Assembly: GCA_030248215.1 (NCBI GenBank)
Contig: JASANG010001215.1
Span: 148,465-212,464 of the forward strand
Reading direction: 5' to 3'
DNA length: 64,000 bases
Source of the DNA: Enoplolaimus lenunculus
Taxonomy: Eukaryota; Nematoda; Enoplea; Enoplida; Thoracostomopsidae
Shown here: positions 47,690 to 58,716 of the stretch, piece by piece
Position numbering within the stretch: position 1 is the first letter of the stretch
How the letters are laid out: each line of letters opens with the position of its first letter
Notes under the pieces: model-generated
Databases searched by the model: none
What the model was told of the DNA's origin: nothing
Seen by the model: only the letters and a program-made list of their open reading frames with translations
Made by a program: the position numbers and the translations under genes

Positions 47690-48695
47690 ATGGAACAAAA
47701 TCAGCCAACATTGTCTGGATTATGCCGTAGTGGCTGTGGTTTTTATGGCTCACCGGCAACTGATAACTTGTGCTCAAAGTGCTACAAAGAGAACTTGAAA
47801 AAAACTAACGATCCACCCGGTGGAATATCGCCCTCAGCAGGTACATATGCGTTGTACGAAACCAGCTTCGTTTTCGTACTGTGAATGTTTCTCTAATGAA
47901 GCAAACTGTATTTATAAGAGAGTAGTCGAAATAATTCTATCTGCTCTAAACAATATTAATTTCTGCCAGGGTGCAACCGGAATTCCGATTCAAAACGAGT
48001 TCCGATTCTGATTGCTCAATCAATGGGAATCTGAATTCTGAAATTTTAATTTTAATCTTACTTGTTGTGTATGATGTATTATTTTCCTACTAAATTGCTT
48101 TTGATGCATTAACTTATCAATAATTGATTGTAGTTCAGCTTTACAGAACCAGGAATCAGCGCCAATTTGCTCATGTGACCTTTTGAATATTGTTTACATC
48201 AACATTATACGTATTTGTCAATACAAATTATTCATACCGTCGCAAAATTTCTTGTTCCGATTCCAATTACAATTCCAGTATAAATTACTTATTGTTAATT
48301 ATTTTTTGCGCTAAATAAACTTATTATAGAGTCACACGCTAATTTATATTTTCTTATCCCTGCTTAATAATCAACTAAAAATGTTATGTACGCGTATACT
48401 GAGATGGTCCGTGTGGAAACAGAAGAATGACTACACGTGATTGTGTGGTATCATAGATATCTACATCAGATTGTTGCATGCATTCAAACATTCAAATCCT
48501 ATGTACATACGTTCGTAAGCATATACCTACAGCAAAACTTTTTGCCGCTAAAATCAGTTCTTGTTAAGTTGATTCTAGTGTTCCGTTTTAAGCCGTACAA
48601 CTGACTTTTTATGATTCAGCTTCAAAGTTCCCGGCAACGGTGGACCCGACCCGGGAGCACATTTTTTCACTAAATCTCTTAAGACTGAATACAAG
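47690..48695 (+). CDS. A20-type zinc-finger gene (ZFAND5/6-like), 5' part only, left arm
   Basis: ZFAND5/6 proteins bind ubiquitin with an N-terminal A20 finger and have a C-terminal AN1 finger. Exon 1 (47690-47840) encodes [10 protein letters not shown], then [20 protein letters not shown] and CYKENLKK, with C-x3-C-x11-C-x2-C at residues 12, 16, 28 and 31, and ends GGISPSAG in phase 1 before GTACAT. A possible exon 2 (48620-48695) has good splice sites and stays open ([14 protein letters not shown]), but the right-arm copy reads differently by three bases, so it is tentative. The next segment, near 48769 (TATGATGGATCG), may be an exon too. No AN1 finger follows before the foldback centre. 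It is divergent from SPTLC1, about 6.2 kb away. Confidence 0.85.
47967..48285. mobile_element. M5-like element in the first intron of the zinc-finger gene
   Basis: It starts CAGGGTGCAACCGGAATTCC and contains CCGATTC words in both orientations, ending near ATTCCAATTACAATTCCAG. Mirrored at about 51904-52222. Confidence 0.6.
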
Positions 48696-49225
48696 GTGGG
48701 TTCATTTTTATCGTAACATTAGACTTGACCTGTTGTATTAGCATGAGTCATATATTTATGTAATTTTAGTATGATGGATCGTGTACCGCGAAATTCGAAC
48801 AGTGTAACCAAGTTTTCTCATGCTGTAAGAAATGTTTTATCTCTATTATTTTATACCTAATTCACAGCCAAATAAGCGTTTTATATTTTGTGCTCGGGAT
48901 TCGAAAGGTGGATGTCCGTCTGTCCGCCCGAAATGAATCTCAGGAACCGCTGAAGCGATTTTAATAAAGTTTTTTGTTTGAATGTCTGTTATCCTGTGGT
49001 GTTAACCTCGTATTGGTGTTTTAATTTCTTAAGCAGTTTATAGGCTAATTTGCATGGTTGGTTAAGCCTAAATTGGGACTTTTTAAGATATTTCACTAAT
49101 TATTTGGGTTAAAAGCCATCTAATTTCAGCAATAATGGGTTTTCGGGTGTGAGGAATCTGAATAAATGGTCTACAAACCTTGAAAAAATGACAATTAGTT
49201 AGCTAATAAGAATAACTAATTTGCG

Positions 49226-50914
49226 AACCAGTCGTTGTGGGACTACATTTATTGAGCGAACTCAAACACGCAAGCAATTAAGGTGATATGCAAATTACCT
49301 TTTAGCTAACTGCGATTATCGGTTTTGAGGGTTTGTAAACAATTTATTCAAATTCCTCGCACCTAAAAACCCTTTAGTGCAGAAATTAGATTACTTTTAA
49401 CTTTATTAATTACTGAAATATTGTAAAAAGTCCTAATTTAGGCTTATAAACTATGGTAATTGAGCGAAGCTAAACTCCGAGCGAAGCGCGGCGTTTCGCG
49501 AAGGATTTTGTGTTTTGTACTTGGGGGGTCGAAAGGTGGATGTCGGTCTGTCAGTCTGTCCGTCTGTCCATTCTAAAAGAATCTCAGGAACGGCTAAACC
49601 GATTTTGATAAATTTTTTTGTTTGAAAGCCAATTATCCTGGGGTGTTAACGTCACATTGGGGTTTTAAAATTTTAAGCCGTTTACTAGCTACAGGCTAAT
49701 TTGCATAATTAATTAAGCCTACATTAGGACTTTCTACAATATTTCACTTCATTACAGTTAGAAGCAATCTAATATTAGCATTCAAGGTTTTTTGAGTGCG
49801 AGGAATGAACGTAGACTGTTTACAAACCTCAAAACTAATAATACTAATAATAATTTTCTATATAAACCTAATTGACTTTTTACAATTCCTATTATTAGGT
49901 TGAAAGCAATATAATTAGCACTAAAGTTTAGGCAGGAATATGAAATTAACTTCCGTATAGAGTTAGCTATAGATAATATAGCATAAATAACCTAATAATG
50001 TTTACAATCACTAAATTTTACAGCATCTATTTCATATATTTTCGGATGATCAAAAGTAGGGACATCCATTTCCATCGTAAAAAACCCTTAATAAAAAACA
50101 AAAACAACCAATATGTGTATTCCTAAGTATTCACCATATTGAGTAACATTTTTGCAAGAAGAACAAACATAAAAATTTACTTCTTTATTCTGTAAGCTTT
50201 TTACTAATTTTCGAAACAAAGTTGAACTTTTGTATTTTATATACGTTAGGTATTGAAAAATCCAGCTAGTAACCCGAGAATAGATCCGGATCCGTACGGA
50301 CTAAATCAAATTCGATTCTCGTTCCCTAATAAAGGTCTACAAACCTTTAAAAATTACGATAGTTATCTATAGCTATTTGCATATTTGCTTAATTGACAGG
50401 ACAAAATTTCATATTACCTTAATTGCACGTGTGTTCGAGCTCGCTGAAAAAGAGTCCACAGACGTATGCAAATACTAAGCAATACTCAATTATCGGTTTT
50501 GGAGCTTTGTAACGTCTATGCAGATTTCTGATACGAAACCCTTTAACTGAAATTAGATTCTTCAACTAAAATAGGAAAATAGAAAGTCCTAATTTTGGCT
50601 TAATTAATTATGCAAATAGGCTGTAGCAAAAACGGCTTAAAATTAAAACCAAAACGAGCTGACGCCCCAGGATAATGGCTTTCAACAAAGAAGTTATCAA
50701 AATGAATTAAGCTTTCCTGAGATTCTTTTTTGGACGGAAGACAGACGGACACACTCACCCTAGACTAAAACAAACGCTTCAAAACTCCAGCTTCGTCACA
50801 GCTGTATATGCCGGGCAATTAGCCTACTGTAAATTCATTAGTTATTTATTTTTGTTTTTTTTTTGAGTTCGCTTTCCTATATTGTTTTTTTCCCAAGACT
50901 TTGCTTATAATTAG
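49226..50914. repeat. Palindrome centre: cluster of foldback repeats
   Basis: Several diverged copies, in both orientations, of a roughly 300-bp repeat containing GTCTGTCCGTCTGTCC, AATCTCAGGAACGGCTAAAC, CAGGCTAATTTGCATAATTA and AAGCCTAAATTGGGACTTT. Further copies make up the inner ends of the arms (48897-49225 and 50915-51240). Examples: plus orientation at 49529-49740, minus orientation at 49261-49450 and 50560-50760. No coding capacity recognised. Confidence 0.8.
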
Positions 50915-51452
50915 TTATTCTTATTAGCTCTAATTGTCATTTTTTCAAGGTTTTAGACCATTTATTCAATTGTCTTCTCAACCCGAAACCCATTATTAGC
51001 TGAAATTAGATGGCTTTAGGTTAACTCCATAGTCAAATAATTAGTGAAATATTTAGAAAAGTCCCAATTTAGGCTTAACCAACCATGCAAATTAGCCTAT
51101 AAACTGCTTAAGAAATTAAAACACCAATACGAGGTTAACACCACAGGATAACAGACATTCAAACAAAAAACTTTATTAAAATCGCTTCAGCGGTTCCTGA
51201 GATTCATTTCGGGCGGACAGACGGACATCCACCTTTCGAATCCCGAGCACAAAATATAAAACGCTTATTTGGCTGTGAATTAGGTATAAAATAATAGAGA
51301 TAAAACATTTCTTACAGCATGAGAAAACTTGGTTACACTGTTCGAATTTCGCGGTACACGATCCATCATACCTAAAATTACATGACAATATATGAGCTCA
51401 TGCTAATACAACAGGTCAACGTCGTGAATGATTACGATAAAAATGAACCCAC

Positions 51453-52499
51453 CTTGTATTCAGTCTTAACAGAGATTTAGTGAAAAAATGTGCTCCCGGG
51501 TCGGGTCCACACGTTGCCGGGAACTTTGAAGCTGAATCATAAAAAGTCAGTCTGTACGGGCTTAAAACGGAACACTAGAATCAACTTAACAAGAACTGAG
51601 TTTTAGCGGCAAAAAGTTTTGCTGTAGGTATATGCTTACGAACGTATGTACATAGGATTTGAATGTTTGAATGCATGCAACAATCTGCATGTAGATATCT
51701 ATGATACGCACACAATCACGTGTAGTCAATTCTTCTGTTTCCACACCGGACCATCTCCAGTATACGCGTACATGAACAATTTTTAGTTGATTATTAAGCA
51801 CGGGATAAGAAAATATAAATTAGCGTGTGGACTCTAATGCAATAGAGTTTGATTTAGCGCACAAAAATAACTGCGGAAATCTATACCGGAATCGGAACAG
51901 TAAATTTATACTGGAATTGTAATTGGAATCGGAACAAGAAATTTTGCGACGGTATGAATAATTTGTATTGACAAATACGTATAATGTTGATGTAAACAAT
52001 ATTCAAAAGGTCACATGAGCAAATTGGCGCTGATTCCTGGTTCTGTAAAGCTGAACTACAATCAATTATTGATAAGTTAATGCATCAAAAGCAATTTAGT
52101 AGGAAAATAATACATCATACACAACAAGTAAGATTAAAATTAAAATTTCAGAATTCAGATTCCCATTGATTGAGCAATCAGAATCGGAACTCGTTTTGAA
52201 TCGGAATTCCGGTTGCACCCTGGCAGAAATTAATATTGTTTAGAGCAGATAGAATTATTTCGACTACTCTCTTATAAATACAGTTTGCTTCATTAGAGAA
52301 ACATTCACAGTACGAAAACGAAGCTGGTTTCGTACAACGCATATGTACCTGCTGAGGGCGATATTCCACCGGGTGGATCGTTAGTTTTTTTCAAGTTCTC
52401 TTTGTAGCACTTTGAGCACAAGTTATCAGTTGCCGGTGAGCCATAAAAACCACAGCCACTACGGCATAATCCAGACAATGTTGGCTGATTTTGTTCCAT
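51453..52499 (-). CDS. A20-type zinc-finger gene (ZFAND5/6-like), 5' part only, right arm
   Basis: Mirror of 47690-48695. Exon 1 (52499-52349) encodes the same A20 finger with all four cysteines. The candidate exon 2 (51531-51453) has three more bases than the left copy and reads [17 protein letters not shown], rejoining the left reading at LLRLNT. A further segment at 51370 downward follows TTTTAG and reads YDGSCTAKFEQCNQ. No AN1 exon occurs before the centre. With the left copy it forms two convergent, truncated gene starts facing the foldback cluster. Confidence 0.83.
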
Positions 52500-52556
52500 G
52501 TTAAATAAACGTAATGTTTTAGTTTACGTACGTATTATGTTATTATACGCAAGTAA

Positions 52557-55500
52557 TCTTCAAATTTTACAATAAACATACGTAACGCACGGTTCTCCTT
52601 TCAAGTTTCAGGTAAGAAAATAGTGCAAGTCTTATTGCACTAAAAATCCACTTTGACAGCCATAACGGCAATAACACGTGTTGAGCACACTCGTGACAGT
52701 CATCATGGCTCCCTAGAAGCCATGTTGCATATTCTAGCTAGATCATTCACCGCAAAAATTTTACAACGTTCCGTCCGTATTTATAAATTCTTTTATTCTG
52801 ATCTGACTCCTGAGCGCCGCATTTCCATTGACTACCTATCCTGCTTGAATACGTATGAAAAGTTCTAAACACATAGAGTTTTGGCATGAGAAATGGTTTA
52901 TATTGCATTGAGATTTCAGCCACATATTGGCCAATAAACTGGGACGGAACGAACAGTATTATAATATTGTAGTCGCGAGACTAGCCGGATCGGCCCCCAA
53001 TGTAACATGTACTGCGAACCGTTGATCAAACTGTTCATTGTGGTATACAGCGCCTTGCAGTTTCGTACCAAGAAATTTAGATTAGGGGGGTCGCTTCCTG
53101 ACTGCACCGTACTTTGGGTCTCCACCTAAAGTGAACTTAGAACCCTTTAGCACTTTGGCCAGTGTAATGAACAGGAGCGGAACAATAACGTTTAAGCTTA
53201 ATACTCTTTTCTAGTCCCAGAGAAATACTTTCCGCAACCTATCTGTACACGGCCGTCACTTTGGCAATAATCCATCTAATTTTTTTGGCGGGATACATGA
53301 GATTGGTCACGCTTTCCTACTCGGCTAGGAGACCAATTTCAGGATGAGCCAAAGTTTGTTATTTGCTGTGCATTGGAACGCTAAAACTTTTCTTGGTACT
53401 TGCCCGAATTACAACCAGGGCAGTATGCCGGAGAAATATTGGATATCCTCACTAAATCAAATTTTACAAAATAAACATACGTAACGCACGGTTCTCCTTT
53501 CAAGTTTCAGGCAAGAAATTAGTGCAAGCCTTATTGCACTAAAAATCCACTTTGACAGATATAACGGCAATAACACGTGTTGAGCACACTCGTGACAGTC
53601 ATCATGGCTCTCTAGAAGCCATGTTGCATACCCTAGCTAGATCATTCCCCGCAAAAATTATACAACTTTCCGTCCGTGTTTATAAGAATAAGAATAAGAA
53701 TAAGAATAAGTTCCCACCAACCAACCCGGCAAATAAGACAAGGCGCAGAGAAAAAACAGTAACATTGATTAAATGGCGAATCTATTAATTTTTTGACAAT
53801 GGCGCGAACTAGTTCTTAAACATTGTATGCTACGAATAGTACAGATACACTTTCAGAGAACGCCTTCCCTTATCCAGTTTTTTTACATTTATTCCACAGC
53901 CACATGGTACAATTGAGTATTCTCCAACCCGCAAGACGCTGGGGGTCGCCAACCCCGATCCAGCACCTGCGACCCAGAGAATACTCAATCGCCCTGTACA
54001 CAAAACGTTCTAAACAGTAATATAGGTGTATAGCAAAAGCAAAACAGTGTATCCAAACAAAATATTGCAATAAAATTGAATAACGAGGGTTTTTATATAA
54101 CAGAAACTAAACAGAAAAACATAGCATTGGCGGAAAACAAAGCATAAAAAGAACAAGTATAAATTCACTAACGAACGCCGGGAGGGTGAAAAGAATGTAA
54201 AGGGGCAGAAAAACACCCACTTACATACATCCTTACAAATGATAAGCAAACAATAAACAAACAAATGATAAACAAACAAAGGCAAGTCATGCATATTACC
54301 AGGAAAATTTCAACCATTGGTCCAGGTTTATTTTATCTAACCGCTTTCTAAAGTTAGTGCAATTCGAAGCAGTGACTAGAGGCAAATCACATATAGTTTC
54401 AGGCAACGAATTCCAGATACGCACAACTCTTTTGGCAAAACAATATTTACCGATATCGGACCTGTTACTGCAGACAAACAATTTCAGAGAGTGTCCACGA
54501 GTTCTGGGATCACGTTTCATTGCAAAAAAGTCATTGAATTTTATATCAACCTCATTATGCACTATTTTATAGCACATAACTAAGTCGTTAATTAATCTTC
54601 TACGTTCCAATGGTTTTAGATCTAACATAGACAGACGCTCAAGATATGTTAAATTTGTCATACCATGTCTAGTGCACACTCGCCGTGTAAAATATCGCTG
54701 AACTTTTTCTATCTTGTCAATGTCACCCAGTAAATAGGGCGACCAGACGGGAGAACAATATTCCAATATTGGCAAAAAAAAAACTTTTATACGCGACTAG
54801 AATCGATTTATTATTGCTCTGTGGAAAAGATCTAAATAAAATATTGATAACGTTATAAGCTTTTCTGCAGATAGTATTCACATATGAAGAAGATTTAAAG
54901 CCTTCATTGAACATAACACCAAGATCACAAGCTTCTTGTTTCGAACAAAGTTCTGTACCATCTATGTAATAAGATCTACGCGCAGTGATAGCTGAACCGT
55001 ACCTCATTGCTTGGCATTTAGTGATAGCAATTGGGAGTTGCCACACTAAAGACCAACGTACTACAGCATCTAAATCTTGTTGAAGAAACATCATATCTGA
55101 TTCATTTTTTATTTCACTATAAAATTTAGCATCGTCTGCAAACAGCTTAATCTTGGACCACTTAATAACTGTACATAAATCATTTCTTTTATTCTGATCT
55201 GACTCCTGAACGCAGAATTTCCATTGACTACCTATCCTGATTAATACGTATAAAAATTTTAAACACATAAAGTTTTGGCATGAGAAAGGGTTTATATTGC
55301 ATTGAGATTTCAGCCACATATTGGCCAATAAACTGGGACGGAACGAACAATATTATATTATTGTAGGCGCCAGACTAGACGGTTCCGCCCCCAATGTAAC
55401 GTGTACTGCGAACCGTTGATCAAACTGTTCATTGTGGTATACAGCACCTTGCAGTGGCGTACCAAGAAATTTAGAATAGGGGGTCGCTTCCTGACTGCAC

Positions 55501-55849
55501 CGCGCTTTGAGTTTCCACCTAAAGTGAACTTAGAACCCTTTTGCACTTTGGCCAGTGTAATGAACAGGGGCAGAACAATAAAGTTTAAGCTTAATACTCT
55601 TTTCTAGTCCCAGGGAAATACTTTCCGCAACCGATCTGTACACGGGCCGTCACTTTGGCAATAATCTATCTAATTTTTTTGGCGGGATACATGAGATTGG
55701 TCACGCTTTCCTACTCGGCTAGATGTCCAATTTCAGGATGAGCCAAAGTTTGTTATTTGCTGTGCATTGGAACGCTAAAACTTTTCTTGGTACCTGCCCG
55801 AATTAGAACCAGGGCAGTATACCGGAGAAATATTTTGATATATCGTCAC
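52557..55849 (-). repeat. Tandem-duplicated block with LINE insertion, right arm
   Basis: Mirror of 44340-47635, with the same block order, the same M1 MITEs and the same LINE insertion site; the empty-site copy is at about 52787. Confidence 0.92.
53686..55183 (-). mobile_element. 5'-truncated LINE (CR1/Jockey-type), right arm
   Basis: Mirror of 45006-46503. Both reading frames have the same lengths and sequence as on the left, including the frame shift at the T run (about 54773-54784), so that shift predates the arm duplication or is common to both copies. The 3' stem-loop is at 53912-53989. Confidence 0.88.
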
Positions 55850-56128
55850 TAAATTACCAGAAACCCTCAAAAAAAATAACCAGCAAAGGCAAAAAATCTT
55901 GACTTTGACCGATAAATATTTTCTCAGTCGTCTACTTTGTGGCACTAAAATACGTAGCTAGTGGAAACAAGAGGCAACATAATTCAATTATACAACCGGA
56001 AAAACAAAAGTTTGGCTCGTAGGCAAATTCTACGATATTAAGATATATGATTGCGGTCAGATGTATATTTTGTGTCAAATAAATGAATACGCTAACCATA
56101 TTTACGTGGTTTTTCAAGCTGCCACGTA

Positions 56129-57819
56129 GCCCGCTGTCAGTCTAGGTTCGAACTGAGGGACATCAGACCTTTTACTAAGCAGCTGGAAAAGCGGACTAGA
56201 GCGGGGATCGAACTCTCAGCCTATGGATCCTTAAGCGAGCACTCTACCACTGCGCCACGCAGCCCGCCTGTCCAACTGCATTTTTCGTCGACTATATTTG
56301 TCGACCGTATGCTGCCAGCTAGCATACATGCAGTGCACTGCACTATATTGCATATGCACATAACGGACAAGCATGTCTCACATGCTTACATGCCCTTATT
56401 TTCAACAAGGTCGTCCCTTGACCGTCCATCCTATTTTCGACTGGATACCGTGTTCATAGCGCGGCAGTTTACCAATGCGCTCACGGCGTAGCCCCCATGT
56501 CAGTCAAGGTAGGAACCGGGACTTCAGACCTTTCAACTAAGCAGCTGGAAAAGCTGGCACGAGCGGGGATCGAACTCTCAGCCTATGGATCCTTAAGCGA
56601 GCACTCTACCACTGCGCCACGCAGCCCGCCTGTCCAACTGCATTTTTCGTCGACTATATTTGTCGACCGTATGCTGCCAGCTAGCATACATGCAGTGCAC
56701 TGCACTATATTGCATATGCACATAACGGACAAGCATGTCTCACATGCTTACACCCGCCTCGCCAACTACATTTTCATCGATTATGTGTCGACCGAATGCT
56801 GCCAGTTAGTGTCAGTCAGGTAGGATCCCGGACATCAGACCATTTACTAAGCAGCTGGAAAAGCGGGCTAGAACGAGGATTGAACTCTCAGCCTACGGAT
56901 CCTTAAGCGAGCACTCTACCACTGCGCCACGCAGCCCGCCTCTCCAACTGCCTTTTTCCTCGACTATTGTCGACCGTACACCACAATGTGTACTGCACTT
57001 ATTGCATATTTACAAGGACAAGTATGTCTCACATACTTACATGCCCTTATTTTCAACAAGGTCGTCCCTTGACCGTCCATCCTATTTTCGACTGGATACC
57101 GTGTTCATAGCGCGGCAGTTTACCATTGCGCTCACGCCACTGCGCCACGCAGCCCGCCTCTCCAACTGCCTTTTTCCTCGACTATCTGTCGACCGTACAC
57201 CACAATGTGCACTGCACTTATTGCATATTCACAAGGACAAGTATGTCTCACATACTTACATGCCCTTATTTTCAACTAGGACGTCCCTTGACCGTCCATC
57301 CTATTTTCGACTGGATACCGCGTTCATAGCGCGGCAGTTTACCATTGCGCTCACGGCGTAGCCCCTATGTCAGTCAGGTAGGATCCGGGACATCAGAACT
57401 TTTACTAAGCGGCTGGAAAGGCGGGCTAGAGTGGGGATCGAATTCTCAGCCTACGGATCCTTAAGCGAGCATTCTACCACTGCGCCACGCAGCCCGCCTC
57501 TCCGACTGCCTTTTTCGTCGACTATATCTGTCGACCGTACACCGCAATGTGCACTGCATTTATTGCATATTTACAAGGACAAGTATGTCTCACATACTTA
57601 CAGTTAGCATACGTACAAAGCATTGCACTATATTGCATGTGCACATAAAGGATATGCATGTCTCACACTGATTGCGAGCATACAACATAGTGTGGACGGT
57701 ATGCATTGCATATAAACTGGGACACACATGTCTCACATGCTTTACATGCTTCGAACTTCAGGTCTGGGGATCCTTTAATGAACGATTCATCACTGAGCCA
57801 CGCAGCCTGTCTCTCTAAC
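56129..57819 (-). repeat. Array of tRNA-like SINE units with hairpin spacers, right arm
   Basis: Mirror of 42370-44060, with the same order of heads I and II and hairpin spacers. At least one substitution distinguishes the arms (GTCGACAAAAAATGCAG on the left, GTCGACGAAAAATGCAG here). Confidence 0.8.
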
Positions 57820-58716
57820 TAATTTTATCGTTGACTGTTCGGACACCTACATGTCGGGCAGGGTTCCTGTGGGTGGTTGCTCCATAACCACAGTTCCCCG
57901 GACCTCAGTTGCAGCCGGCGCTGTTTATGCTCCTATGGCCGCTAATATCTGCAAAGTTTCCCTTGCGCGAGTCTATTGGACGCTTTTCAAAGTCCCACTT
58001 CAATTCTGCCAATTTTTCGAGATTAATTTATGAGAGGTTTCGGCTAAAATAATTACTAGCTAGCGTTTTGGTCAGTTTTCAGACATAGTTACGGACATAT
58101 ATTTGCAAGTACTACGGATATTACGGATTTCAGTGATTTTAGCAATTTTTGTGGTTAGTGGACAAGTTTTAGTCAGGAAACAACGGTTTTTCGTCGCGGC
58201 TGTTCGGTTTAATAAAATTGAGTGTTTATATTGCAACGTTTGGACACCTGTATCCGAGTTATAATTGCGTTAATTACGGCCAAAATTTATTTCTTTTACT
58301 TTATTCTTCACTTGGCTGCTGTCGACATACCCTTCGAACAGGACCGGGACAACTCACACTGTCTCAAAACACCCTCGTTACAATCCCTAATTCTGAGCTT
58401 TAGTGTCGTTTTCGCTCCCGGATAAACCGAATAGACTGGAAAAAATTTTAACATAGCGTGACGTTATAAATGCGTATGACAAATAATTTATTAGACAATG
58501 CCTTAAATGTTTTAAACGCGAAAATGCAACTATTTGTGCCTTGTCACAATAAAATCAAAGTGTTACGGGTCTTTTGGTGTATTCGAGGTCAGCTCTCGAC
58601 CCGAAAGTAATAAAACTATATACATAATTTGACTATTTCGAGGCAAATGTTTTCTATGTATACTTTTTCAAGATATATGATCATATTAGAAATAATTTGT
58701 TGCAAATTACCTACTA
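57820..58716. other. Upstream region of right-arm SPTLC1, no gene supported
   Basis: Lies between the SINE array and the SPTLC1 start. It contains short open frames (for example 57851-58033) without family resemblance or splice partners. The SPTLC1 promoter should be here, but I see no diagnostic motif. The mirror on the left is 41472-42369. Confidence 0.5.

Larger units (their letters stand above)
36189..49225 (+). repeat. Left arm of a giant inverted repeat (13 kb or longer)
   Basis: Every feature here has a reverse-complement partner in 50915-64000 with coordinate sums of 100187-100189 over most of the arm. Base 36189 pairs with the window's last base, so the arm may be longer than seen. 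Differences are scattered substitutions and rare indels until about 48.3 kb, then frequent one-base indels toward the centre. Confidence 0.97.
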
